A stretch of 64,000 nucleotides of DNA from Bacteroidales bacterium (lineage in GTDB: Bacteria; Bacteroidota; Bacteroidia; Bacteroidales; F082), in NCBI GenBank assembly GCA_017539045.1, contig JAFYHS010000003.1:62001-126000 (forward strand). Direction: 5' to 3'. The notes below the pieces were generated by a model, which made no database searches, had not been told where the DNA came from, and worked only from the letters and a program-made list of their open reading frames with translations. Numbering within the stretch: the first letter of the stretch is position 1; each line of letters begins with the position of its first letter. Below, one piece after another: positions 1-8,520 of the stretch. The position numbers and the translations under genes were made by a program.

Positions 1-2325
1 AATGCTGCTTTCACCTCGCTGAAACTGGACGAGGTCCTATATAGCAAAGTCTCTGAGACCGATACGTTGGAGCTGGGCTTGGATAACCTCGCTGTCGTTA
101 CCAGAATGACGAACGACACCATTTTCGCCAATATCCTTTGGGATGACGATGAATTGGAAGACCATAACAAGGCAAAGATATCGGCTTATTTCCACCCGCA
201 TGAGCAAGGCGGCATCTTCTCCATCACCGAGTTGAATGCCATGATCAACGACTCGCTTTGGACGGTCTCGCCCAACAATTTCGTCGACCTCGCCGATGGC
301 CATGTCAACATCTCCAATCTGATGTTCAGCCGAGGACAGCAATCAATCCGCGCCGACGGTTTTGTGCCCATGGAAGAAGGCGACACCCTCTCCGTGCAGT
401 TGCGCCGTTTCGACATCTCCAATGTCGATTTCCTCTTCAAGGGCTTTGATATCGATGGCTTTATCTCGGGTGACGGTTTGGTCAGCATTGTGAAGAACAA
501 TCCCATGGTCTTGGCCGACCTTACGGTGGAAAACATTGGCGTGAATGGAGAGCCTATAGGCGATGCTTTGGTGGAGAGCGTATGGAACAACGCCAACAAG
601 GCGATAGAGGTCAACGCCCAAATCCTCGACCTCGGTAAGAAGACCCTGAACGCTTACGGTGCCTATTATACAGCCAAGAATAAGGACAACATCGACTTCA
701 CGGTCGAGATGGACTCGTTGCGTCTGGCGGCGTTGAGTCCTTTGCTGACAGGCATTGTGAGTCGTATGCAAGGCTTTGGCAATGGATTGGCGACCATTAA
801 AGGTTCGCCTGATCATCTCGACATCAACGGCAGGCTGAAACTGAATGACGGCGGTTGTAAGATCGGCTATCTGAATACCTTCTATACGTTTAGCCCTACA
901 ATACTCATCGACAACAGGAGTATCCGTTTTGAGGATATGGTTCTGGTCGACACCTTGGGCAACAAAGCCACGGTGGAAGGCGAGATCAAACATGATCATC
1001 TGAAGGACTTCTATCTTGATTTGAAGATGCATCCCAGGGACTTCCTCGCCATGGCCACCACGAGCAAGGAAAACGAAACGTTCTACGGCACGGCTATTGC
1101 CAATGGATTGATCACGGTGAAAGGTCCTTTCAACGACATCAAGCTTGACATTATGGCTCGTACTCGTAAGGGTACCAACATGACCATCCCGTTGAACCAG
1201 ACGGCTACCGTCAAGGAAAACGACTTCATCGTGTTTGTGTCGCATGAAGAGGAAGAGGAGGAAGTGGTGGAGGAGGCTCCTAAGAAGAAGGAAAAGACCA
1301 AGAGCAATTTCAGCCTCAATCTTGACGTGAGTGCCACCGACGAGGCCTCGCTGAAGATCATCCTTCCCTCCAACATCGGCACCATCGACGCCTCAGGTAA
1401 CGGCCGTATCAAGCTTGGCACCTCGTCAAAGGAACCGCTGACCATGTTGGGTGACTATACCATCAAGAATGGACGTTTCCAGCTGACGCTTTTCAACCTG
1501 ATTTCGCGCACTTTCAACCTGAAGCAGGGCGGTACCATCTCGTGGACGGGCAATCCCACCGACGGCCGTATCAACGCAACGGGTGCTTATACAGTTAAGG
1601 CCCCGATCTCAGGCCTGGGCATCCAGGTCGACTCGACGGCGGCCAGGAACAATGTGAACGTGGAATGCCTGATCCATCTTAAAGGCGCGTTGCTGAATCC
1701 TACCATCACCTTTGGCATGAACCTGCCTAATGCCACGGAAGACGTCACGCAGACCGTATTTGCCCTCGTCGACACCACCAACCAAGCTGCGATGACCCAA
1801 CAGGCCGCCTCGTTGCTGGTGCTGGGCCAGTTTGCCTATGCAGGTGGCTCGGGAGGTTCTGATGCCTTGAACTTGGGCAATATCTTTGGTGCCGGCATGC
1901 AGCTCGACATTACCGACAACCTCAATTTAGGCCTCAAATATCATTCAGGTACCGAAGACTCCTATGACGAGTACCAAGTCGCCATGCGCACCGAGCTCTT
2001 CGAGAACCGCCTGACCATCGAGACCAACGTAGGTGTGATGTCGAGCAACAACCCCTCTTCAGGTAACGCCTCCAACATCGTGGGTGAATTCGACATGTAC
2101 TACAAACTCAGCAAGGACGGTCGACTACTGGGACATTTCTACAACCACTCCAACTACAACTCTAACTTCAACAGCTTTGCTTTCGATAGGCGCGCCCCTT
2201 ATACGCAAGGCCTCGGCTTGTCATTCAGCAAGTCGGCCGATACCTTCCCCAACCTCTTCAAGAAACGGAAGACCTTAGGCTCGGGCCAGCCACTCATCAG
2301 GCCTAGAAAACAGGAAAACGATTGA
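1..2325 (+). CDS. tamB: TamB/DUF490 translocation-assembly protein, C-terminal part (5' truncated by window)
   Basis: The frame is open from base 1, so the start lies upstream; about 774 residues are visible. The last ~300 residues have the TamB C-terminal pattern: repeated Gly/Asn-rich beta strands (GTIDASGNGRIKLG, GDYTIKNGRFQLTLFNLISR, GGTISWTGNP), a segment rich in small residues (ASLLVLGQFAYAGGSGGSDA), and closing amphipathic strands. TamB is an inner-membrane-anchored beta-groove protein spanning the periplasm that helps outer-membrane assembly or lipid transport. An acidic then basic insert (a run of Glu followed by KKKEKTK, bases about 1246-1305) interrupts the strands and probably forms a flexible loop. 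The stop TGA overlaps the next ATG (TGATG), so the two genes are probably translationally coupled. Family assignment is confident; the N-terminal anchor is not visible. Confidence 0.85.
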   Translation, partial: NAAFTSLKLDEVLYSKVSETDTLELGLDNLAVVTRMTNDTIFANILWDDDELEDHNKAKISAYFHPHEQGGIFSITELNAMINDSLWTVSPNNFVDLADGHVNISNLMFSRGQQSIRADGFVPMEEGDTLSVQLRRFDISNVDFLFKGFDIDGFISGDGLVSIVKNNPMVLADLTVENIGVNGEPIGDALVESVWNNANKAIEVNAQILDLGKKTLNAYGAYYTAKNKDNIDFTVEMDSLRLAALSPLLTGIVSRMQGFGNGLATIKGSPDHLDINGRLKLNDGGCKIGYLNTFYTFSPTILIDNRSIRFEDMVLVDTLGNKATVEGEIKHDHLKDFYLDLKMHPRDFLAMATTSKENETFYGTAIANGLITVKGPFNDIKLDIMARTRKGTNMTIPLNQTATVKENDFIVFVSHEEEEEEVVEEAPKKKEKTKSNFSLNLDVSATDEASLKIILPSNIGTIDASGNGRIKLGTSSKEPLTMLGDYTIKNGRFQLTLFNLISRTFNLKQGGTISWTGNPTDGRINATGAYTVKAPISGLGIQVDSTAARNNVNVECLIHLKGALLNPTITFGMNLPNATEDVTQTVFALVDTTNQAAMTQQAASLLVLGQFAYAGGSGGSDALNLGNIFGAGMQLDITDNLNLGLKYHSGTEDSYDEYQVAMRTELFENRLTIETNVGVMSSNNPSSGNASNIVGEFDMYYKLSKDGRLLGHFYNHSNYNSNFNSFAFDRRAPYTQGLGLSFSKSADTFPNLFKKRKTLGSGQPLIRPRKQEND

Positions 2326-5300
2326 TGATGAACACGAACGACAACTTCAAAGTCTACCAAGCCTCAGCGGGCTCGGGAAAGACTTTTACGCTCATCAAGG
2401 AATACCTTAAGCTTTGTTTGAAGGACAAGGCCTCGGTGGGCAACTATCAGAATATCCTCGCCATTACCTTCACCAATGCCGCGGCCAACGAAATGAAGGA
2501 AAAGATCGTCAACAACCTTTGCGAGATTACGGGACTCAAACCCGCGAAACAAGAGGATATGAAGTTGACCTTGATGAAGGAGTTGGACGTCACCGAAGAG
2601 GAATTGAAAAGCAACGCCCAAGCGCTATTGACCTGTATTATGCACGACTATAGCAACTTTTGCGTTAGCACCATCGACGCCTTCGTGCAGAAACTGTCGC
2701 GTAGTTTCGCCCACGACCTGGGCCTGCCTAACCAATATACCGTCAGCATCGACGACGATGAGATGGCCGAAGCCATCATCGAGAATCTCGGACTGAGAAT
2801 CAACGACAACGACAAGTATCTTATCGGGCTTCTGGAAGAATTCAGCGAAAACAAATATAACAAGGAACAGAAGAATTCTATCGAAAACGAACTCTCGGTT
2901 TTTGCCAAGAAACTGCTGGAAGAAAAGACCTACAAGGCGGAAGACAATAACCAAATAACAGATTCCGAGAAATACAAGGAAACACGTGATTATCTTAAAG
3001 ATAAAGTAAATTATTTCGAGCAAAAGATTAAGTCGTTTACCCAACAGTTTAGGGCGGTGGAGCGTAGATTGGGACTATCTACGGAAGACTATTGGAACAA
3101 AAGTTCTGGTGTGGTAGGCTTTATTGGTAAGTTGGAGAAAAAGGACTTTGATGCATTCCCAAAGATATTTCTCACGGCGCTTGAGACGCGCAAATGCCTG
3201 GGCAATGAGACCTTGACCGATGCCAATGATGCCTTGCTCGCCGTACTCGACCCGCTTAAAGCATTTTATGAAAAAGAGTATGGTAAGTATTTGTTTTACA
3301 ATGCGCAGCTTGACTTGCTTTATCTGTATGCGCTCCGTGTTTTGATTCGTGAGGAGTTTGCCCATTTGGCCGAGGAGAAAGAGGTGGTGCATATCTCTGA
3401 ATTCAACAAGTTGCTCAACACGGTGATGGGCGACTTTAGTGTGCCTTTCATCTATGAGCGTCTGGGCGAACGATTCAAACATGTCTTTATAGACGAGTTT
3501 CAGGACACCTCGGTACTGCAGTGGCAGAACATGTTGCCTTTGGTCCATAATGGTTTGTCGGAAAACCAGATGAGTATGGTGGTGGGTGATGGCAAGCAGT
3601 CCATCTATCGTTTTCGTAGCGGCGAGGTTAAGCAGTTAGCCAACTTGCCGAATATCTATCCCATGCCCCATGACCAACGTGAGGCGGCTTTTCACGAGTA
3701 TCAGGATATGCTAGGAAAAAGCTTTGGGTTCGAACGCTTGGACACCAACTACCGGTCTTTCTGGAATGTGGTTGAATTCAATAATACCTTCTTTGACTTT
3801 GCCTATAAGCAGCTATCGGACGAATCGCAACAGGTATATGTTTCGGAGAAACCGGGTAGCGACGATGGAGTTAAGATTGAGCAAAAGAAAAGCATAGAAG
3901 AAAAAGGGTTAGTCCAGGTGGAACTCTTTGATCCCGAGGCTCAAAAGGACTATTGCTTTGAACGTGTGGCAACCCTCATCCATGAGCTCACTGCAAATTG
4001 TGGCTACCATTTTGCCGATATCACACTGCTCGTCCGAAGGACTGAATACGGCTCCTTGATGGCAAATTATCTGAATGCCAAAGGGATTCCTGTCGTATCG
4101 AAGGTCTCTATATTGCTGAAATCGTCTGAAAAGGTGCAGCTGTTGGTTTACACGCTTCGTTATTTGCTCCATGATGACAACAAAATCAATCTCGCTAACC
4201 TGTTGTATTTTTGGAACCGGTGCCAGAATCCTGGGTTCAAAGGCGACATCAATGGCTTTTTCGATGAGGTTGATGCCGTCATGATGGGCGATGTCGCCCT
4301 TGAAAAGGTCATGGGCATCGGTGAGGAGGGTAGGCTGCGTGGGGCGCTTCTCAAAGCGACATGCCTGTATGATTTTTGTGCCTCGCTGCTTAGGATCTAC
4401 AATATGGACACCATGGACGACGCCTTCCTGAATTACTTTATGGAAGAGGTGTACCAATGGCAGAGTGGCGTCATGGAGGGCATTGAGTCGTTCTTGGATT
4501 ATTGGGACAAGAAAAAGAATTCGCTTTCGGTGAAATCGACGAAAGGCGACGCGGTGCAGATCATGACGATACACAAGTCTAAAGGCTTGGAATTCCCCGT
4601 GGTCATCTATCCTGAAGCCATTGTTAATTTGGATGAAAGGCTGAGAAACAATGACATACCGGAAGATTGGGTGCAAGTGGATGACCTTGATGTTGAGCCA
4701 ATCGAAGGCTTGAAACAAGTGCTTTTCAAGCTCAACGATAAAGGCATGTTGCTGGGCGAAAAGGCCAAAGCTCTTATTGAAAAAGAAAAAGAAAGCAATC
4801 GTTTGGATAACCTTAACCTGCTCTATGTGGCTTTCACCAGGGCGGGACAACGTTTGTATGTCATTGCCAGACAAGGTAAAGAGGATAAAGCCAATCTTAT
4901 GCGTGATTTTATGAATAGCGACAAGGCGAAGGAACTGTTCAAAGTGGAGAAGGGCGATGTGGCCACCACATACCGTTTAGGCTTGCCTGATTTCAGAAAC
5001 CCGAAAGAGAAAAAGGCAGAGGGGACACAGCAGAGCATGATGATGGATTCCCGTTCCGCTGAATGGTTCGAGCGTGTCGATGTCGAGCCCGACCCGATGA
5101 AACTGTGGAAGGCCGAGACTGGCCTCATGCAACCTCGCGAATGGGGTGAGCTGGTTCACGGTATCTTGGCTAAAATCAAGAACGTTGAGGAGACGGATGC
5201 GGTTTTAATCCCTTATATTCATGAGGGTATCATTACAACGGAAACGGCAGGCGCAATAAAGGACAAACTCTTGCAGATGTCACAAGACCCGCAGATTGCG

Positions 5301-5561
5301 GCAGCCTTCGACACTTCTGCCATGGTGAAGACGGAGTGCGAGATCTATTATCCAAAAATAGGTAAAGTCATCCGCCTTGACCGCTATGCCGAGTTGCCCG
5401 ATGTCATCTACCTCATAGACTACAAGACAGGAAAGAGGGAAGAGGCGCATCAAAAACAGATACGTACCTATTCCGATGCCTTGCGGGAGATGACGGACAA
5501 GGAAATACGGGCATACCTGGTGTATCTGGCAGAAGATACGATTCAAATAGAAAAGGTATAA
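2325..5561 (+). CDS. UvrD/RecB-type helicase-nuclease (AddA-like)
   Basis: About 1079 residues. Visible SF1 helicase motifs in order: Walker A ASAGSGKTF (residues ~11-19), DEFQDTS (~389), GDGKQSIYRFR, the QIMTIHKSKGLEFP motif (~750) and LLYVAFTRAG (~832). Near residue 1031 a RecB/Cas4-type nuclease motif appears: LDRYAELPDVIYLIDYKTG (an Asp, then D-Y-K). That order matches AddA/RecB subunits that resect double-strand breaks. The expected second subunit (AddB-like nuclease) is not in the window. The start is ATG 2325, overlapping the tamB stop; ATG 2328 is also possible. Residues ~165-270 are AT-richer than the rest and poorly conserved in feel, as often seen in the variable 1B/2B domains. A strong bidirectional terminator follows. 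Confidence 0.85.
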   Translation: MMNTNDNFKVYQASAGSGKTFTLIKEYLKLCLKDKASVGNYQNILAITFTNAAANEMKEKIVNNLCEITGLKPAKQEDMKLTLMKELDVTEEELKSNAQALLTCIMHDYSNFCVSTIDAFVQKLSRSFAHDLGLPNQYTVSIDDDEMAEAIIENLGLRINDNDKYLIGLLEEFSENKYNKEQKNSIENELSVFAKKLLEEKTYKAEDNNQITDSEKYKETRDYLKDKVNYFEQKIKSFTQQFRAVERRLGLSTEDYWNKSSGVVGFIGKLEKKDFDAFPKIFLTALETRKCLGNETLTDANDALLAVLDPLKAFYEKEYGKYLFYNAQLDLLYLYALRVLIREEFAHLAEEKEVVHISEFNKLLNTVMGDFSVPFIYERLGERFKHVFIDEFQDTSVLQWQNMLPLVHNGLSENQMSMVVGDGKQSIYRFRSGEVKQLANLPNIYPMPHDQREAAFHEYQDMLGKSFGFERLDTNYRSFWNVVEFNNTFFDFAYKQLSDESQQVYVSEKPGSDDGVKIEQKKSIEEKGLVQVELFDPEAQKDYCFERVATLIHELTANCGYHFADITLLVRRTEYGSLMANYLNAKGIPVVSKVSILLKSSEKVQLLVYTLRYLLHDDNKINLANLLYFWNRCQNPGFKGDINGFFDEVDAVMMGDVALEKVMGIGEEGRLRGALLKATCLYDFCASLLRIYNMDTMDDAFLNYFMEEVYQWQSGVMEGIESFLDYWDKKKNSLSVKSTKGDAVQIMTIHKSKGLEFPVVIYPEAIVNLDERLRNNDIPEDWVQVDDLDVEPIEGLKQVLFKLNDKGMLLGEKAKALIEKEKESNRLDNLNLLYVAFTRAGQRLYVIARQGKEDKANLMRDFMNSDKAKELFKVEKGDVATTYRLGLPDFRNPKEKKAEGTQQSMMMDSRSAEWFERVDVEPDPMKLWKAETGLMQPREWGELVHGILAKIKNVEETDAVLIPYIHEGIITTETAGAIKDKLLQMSQDPQIAAAFDTSAMVKTECEIYYPKIGKVIRLDRYAELPDVIYLIDYKTGKREEAHQKQIRTYSDALREMTDKEIRAYLVYLAEDTIQIEKV

Positions 5562-5599
5562 ATGAAAAAAGCCTCCAAATCCTGGAGGCTTTTTTTCAT
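5562..5599. terminator. Bidirectional terminator between the helicase gene and ppdK
   Basis: A near-perfect palindrome: GCCTCC, a 7-base loop, then GGAGGC, flanked by an A-run on the left and a T-run on the right, so it can end transcripts from both convergent genes. Confidence 0.9.
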
Positions 5600-5617
5600 T
5601 CTGGACGAAACGACCAA

Positions 5618-8344
5618 TTACTTGGCTCTTTCTTCCTCGATAGCGGCTTGGGCAGCAGCCAGACGTGCCACGGGCACGCGGAACGGCGAGCAGCTCACGT
5701 AGTTCAAGCCGGTCTTGTAGAAGAAGCGGACCGAAGCGGGGTCGCCGCCGTGTTCGCCGCAGACGCCACACTTCAGGTTGGCGCGCTGGCTACGGCCACG
5801 CTCCACACCGAGTTTCACCAGCTGACCGACACCTTCTTGGTCGAGGGTGTTGAACGGGTCGGCGGGGATGATCTTCTCTTCGATGTAGTCCTTCACGATG
5901 GCGTTGACGTCGTCGCGGCTGAAGCCGAAGGTCATCTGGGTGAGGTCGTTGGTGCCGAAGCTGAAGAACTGGGCCACGCTGGCGATTTGGTCGGCCACGA
6001 GGGTGGCTCTCGGGATCTCGATCATGGTACCATACATGTAATTGATCTTCACACCGAACTTCTTCTCGATTTCAGCTTGCACGCAGTCGGCGATGGCCTT
6101 CTGGTGCTCAAGCTCCTTGACGTTGATGGTCAGCGGGACCATGATTTCCAGATGCGGGTCGAAGCCTTCCTTCATCAGTTCAGCAGTGGCCTGGAACAGG
6201 GCGCGGAACTGTGTCTCGGTGATTTCGGGATAGACGATGCCGAGGCGGACGCCACGCAGACCCATCATCGGGTTCACTTCGTGGAGGGCCTCAATGCGCT
6301 TGACCAGTTCCTTCGTGCTCATGCCACGCTCTTTGGCCAAAGCCTTGATCTTCTCTTTTTCCTCTACTTTAGGAACGAACTCGTGCAAAGGCGGGTCCAT
6401 CAGACGGAAGGTCAGCGGTTTGCCGTCCAACACCTTCAGCGTACCCTTGGCGGCCTTTCTGATGTAAGGCTCAAGCTCCTTAAGGGCGGCTTTTCTGTCT
6501 TTGGTGTTGTCGGTCAGGATCATGTTGCGCAGCTTGGCCAGCGGTTTCTCGCTGTTCTTGCCGTAGAACATGTGCTCGATGCGGAACAGGCCGATACCTT
6601 CGGCGCCGAAATTGATGGCGTTTTGGGCATCTTCCGGGTTGTCGGCGTTGGTGCGGACACCCATCTTGCGGTACTTGTCGACGAGCTTCATGAACTTCTT
6701 GAAGAGCGGGTTCTCAGTGGCGTTGATCATGCCCACGGGCTCGGCATAGACCCAACCCTTGGCGCCATTCAGGCTGATGACATCGCCTTCCTTGAACATC
6801 TTGTCACCGATATGGACGATCTTCTTGTCGAAGTCGATCTTCACGGCGTCGCAACCTACGATGCAGCACTTACCCCAGCCACGGGCCACGAGGGCGGCGT
6901 GTGAGGTCATACCGCCACGGGCGGTCAGGATACCGTCAGCGGCACGCATGCCTTCGACGTCTTCGGGGTTCGTCTCTTCGCGGACCAGCACATTGGCGAT
7001 CTTAGCGGAACGATACTCCTTGGCTTTCTCGCTGGTGAGGGCGATGCGACCGACAGCGCCACCAGGACCTGCGGGCAGACCCTTGGCGATGACGGTGTGC
7101 TTCTTCTCGTCGGTGCTGTCGAGGATGGGGTGGAGCAGCTCGTCGAGTTGCTCGGGGCTGAGGCGCATGACGACTTCCTTCTCGTCGATGCGGCCTTCTT
7201 TCAGCATGTCGAGGGCCATGGTCAGGGCAGCCACGCCAGTGCGCTTGCCGACACGGCACTGCAGCATGTAGAGCTTGCCATCTTGGATGGTGAACTCGAT
7301 GTCGAGCATGTCGTGATAGTTGTCCTCGAGGATGCGGCGCACCTCGCAGAGTTCCTTATAGGTCTCGGGCATCAGCTTCTGCATGGAAGGCATGTGCTTG
7401 TTCTGCTCGTTCTTGGTCTCGTCGTTCAACGGGTTGGGAGTACGGATACCGGCCACCACGTCTTCGCCTTGGGCGTTGATCAGCCATTCGCCATAGAATT
7501 GGTTGTCGCCAGTGGCGGGGTTACGGGTGAAGGCCACACCAGTAGCGGAGGTGTCGCCCATGTTGCCGAACACCATGGTCTGTACGTTGACAGCGGTGCC
7601 CCAGTCATCCGGGATGCCTTCGATGCGGCGGTAGGAGACGGCCTTCTTACCGTTCCAGCTCTTGAACACGGCCTTGATGCCGCCTTCGAGTTGAGCCTCG
7701 GCGTCATCGGGGAACTCGGTGTGAAGCACTTTCTTGATGCGAGCCTTGAACGACTCGGCCAGCTTCTTCAGGTCGTCGGCGGTCAGCTCGGTGTCGCTCT
7801 TGTAGCCTTTCTTCTCTTTGTAGGCGTCGAGCATATCATCCAACTGCTTGCGGATGCCTTGGCCGTCGGCGGGTTCGATACCCTCAGCTTTCTCCATGAC
7901 GACGTCGGCGTACATCATGATGAGACGACGGTAGGAGTCGTACACGAAACGCTCGTTGCCACCGGTCTTCTTAATCAGGCCAGGGATGGTCTTGGAGCAA
8001 AGACCGATATTCAAAACGGTATCCATCATGCCGGGCATCGACTTGCGCGCACCAGAACGGCAGCTGACGAGCAGCGGGTTCTGAGGATCGCCATATTTCA
8101 TGCCCATGATCTTTTCCATCTTCTTGATGCCAGCATGGACTTCGTCCATCAAGCCTTTCGGAAGTTTGCAGTTGTTCTTGTAATAGTCTGTGCAGCACTC
8201 CGTGGTGATGGTCAAGCCAGCGGGTACAGGCAGCTTGAGCAAGCACATTTCGGCGAGGTTAGCGCCCTTGCCGCCCAGCTCATTCTTCATCGAAGCATTG
8301 CCTTCAGCGGTCTTTCCGCCAAAGGTGTAAACGTACTTTGTCAT
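5618..8344 (-). CDS. ppdK: Pyruvate, phosphate dikinase
   Basis: 908 residues, the usual bacterial length. The N-terminal ATP-grasp part contains KSMPGMMDTVLNIGL. The phosphohistidine domain has GGMTSHAALVARGWGKCC with the swivelling His near residue 482. The C-terminal PEP/pyruvate barrel ends in CGVCGEHGGDPASV, with the catalytic Cys near residue 860. The enzyme interconverts pyruvate + ATP + Pi and PEP + AMP + PPi in the cytoplasm. With the membrane pyrophosphatase at 48.9 kb it points to a PPi-linked energy economy, common in anaerobic Bacteroidota. The gene is monocistronic: its own promoter lies at 8402-8432 and a terminator follows the stop. The start at 8344 agrees with the conserved N-terminus (KYVYTFGGKTAEG). 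Confidence 0.97.
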   Translation of the reverse strand: MTKYVYTFGGKTAEGNASMKNELGGKGANLAEMCLLKLPVPAGLTITTECCTDYYKNNCKLPKGLMDEVHAGIKKMEKIMGMKYGDPQNPLLVSCRSGARKSMPGMMDTVLNIGLCSKTIPGLIKKTGGNERFVYDSYRRLIMMYADVVMEKAEGIEPADGQGIRKQLDDMLDAYKEKKGYKSDTELTADDLKKLAESFKARIKKVLHTEFPDDAEAQLEGGIKAVFKSWNGKKAVSYRRIEGIPDDWGTAVNVQTMVFGNMGDTSATGVAFTRNPATGDNQFYGEWLINAQGEDVVAGIRTPNPLNDETKNEQNKHMPSMQKLMPETYKELCEVRRILEDNYHDMLDIEFTIQDGKLYMLQCRVGKRTGVAALTMALDMLKEGRIDEKEVVMRLSPEQLDELLHPILDSTDEKKHTVIAKGLPAGPGGAVGRIALTSEKAKEYRSAKIANVLVREETNPEDVEGMRAADGILTARGGMTSHAALVARGWGKCCIVGCDAVKIDFDKKIVHIGDKMFKEGDVISLNGAKGWVYAEPVGMINATENPLFKKFMKLVDKYRKMGVRTNADNPEDAQNAINFGAEGIGLFRIEHMFYGKNSEKPLAKLRNMILTDNTKDRKAALKELEPYIRKAAKGTLKVLDGKPLTFRLMDPPLHEFVPKVEEKEKIKALAKERGMSTKELVKRIEALHEVNPMMGLRGVRLGIVYPEITETQFRALFQATAELMKEGFDPHLEIMVPLTINVKELEHQKAIADCVQAEIEKKFGVKINYMYGTMIEIPRATLVADQIASVAQFFSFGTNDLTQMTFGFSRDDVNAIVKDYIEEKIIPADPFNTLDQEGVGQLVKLGVERGRSQRANLKCGVCGEHGGDPASVRFFYKTGLNYVSCSPFRVPVARLAAAQAAIEEERAK

Positions 8345-8401
8345 TGTTTTAATTGATTATTAGTGATTTAACTTCTTTTCTAACGTTGAAAAATTAAGGC
8401 G

Positions 8402-8432
8402 CAAAAATAGGGATTTGCTAGAAACTATGCAA
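8402..8432 (-). promoter_or_regulatory. ppdK promoter (Bacteroidota type)
   Basis: Read on the minus strand: TTG, 20 bases, then TATTTTTG, matching TTTG/TTG-N~20-TAnnTTTG. It leaves a leader of roughly 50 bases before the ATG. Confidence 0.7.
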
Positions 8433-8463
8433 TAATGAGATTGTTTTTTTTTTGAATAGTATG

Positions 8464-8499
8464 AAAAAAGCCTTGAAGCAGGTGCTCCAAGGCTTTTTG
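8464..8499 (-). terminator. Terminator of the first C25 protease gene
   Basis: The 11-bp stem AAAAAGCCTTG / CAAGGCTTTTT with a 12-base loop lies just past the minus-strand stop; a U-run follows the stem in the minus orientation. Confidence 0.85.
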
Positions 8500-8520
8500 T
8501 TTTTAAGTTTTTTCAGCGTC

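Noticed and set aside
7097..8356. 419-codon open frame opposite ppdK
   Set aside because: Low-complexity antisense translation; ppdK has all expected motifs on the other strand.
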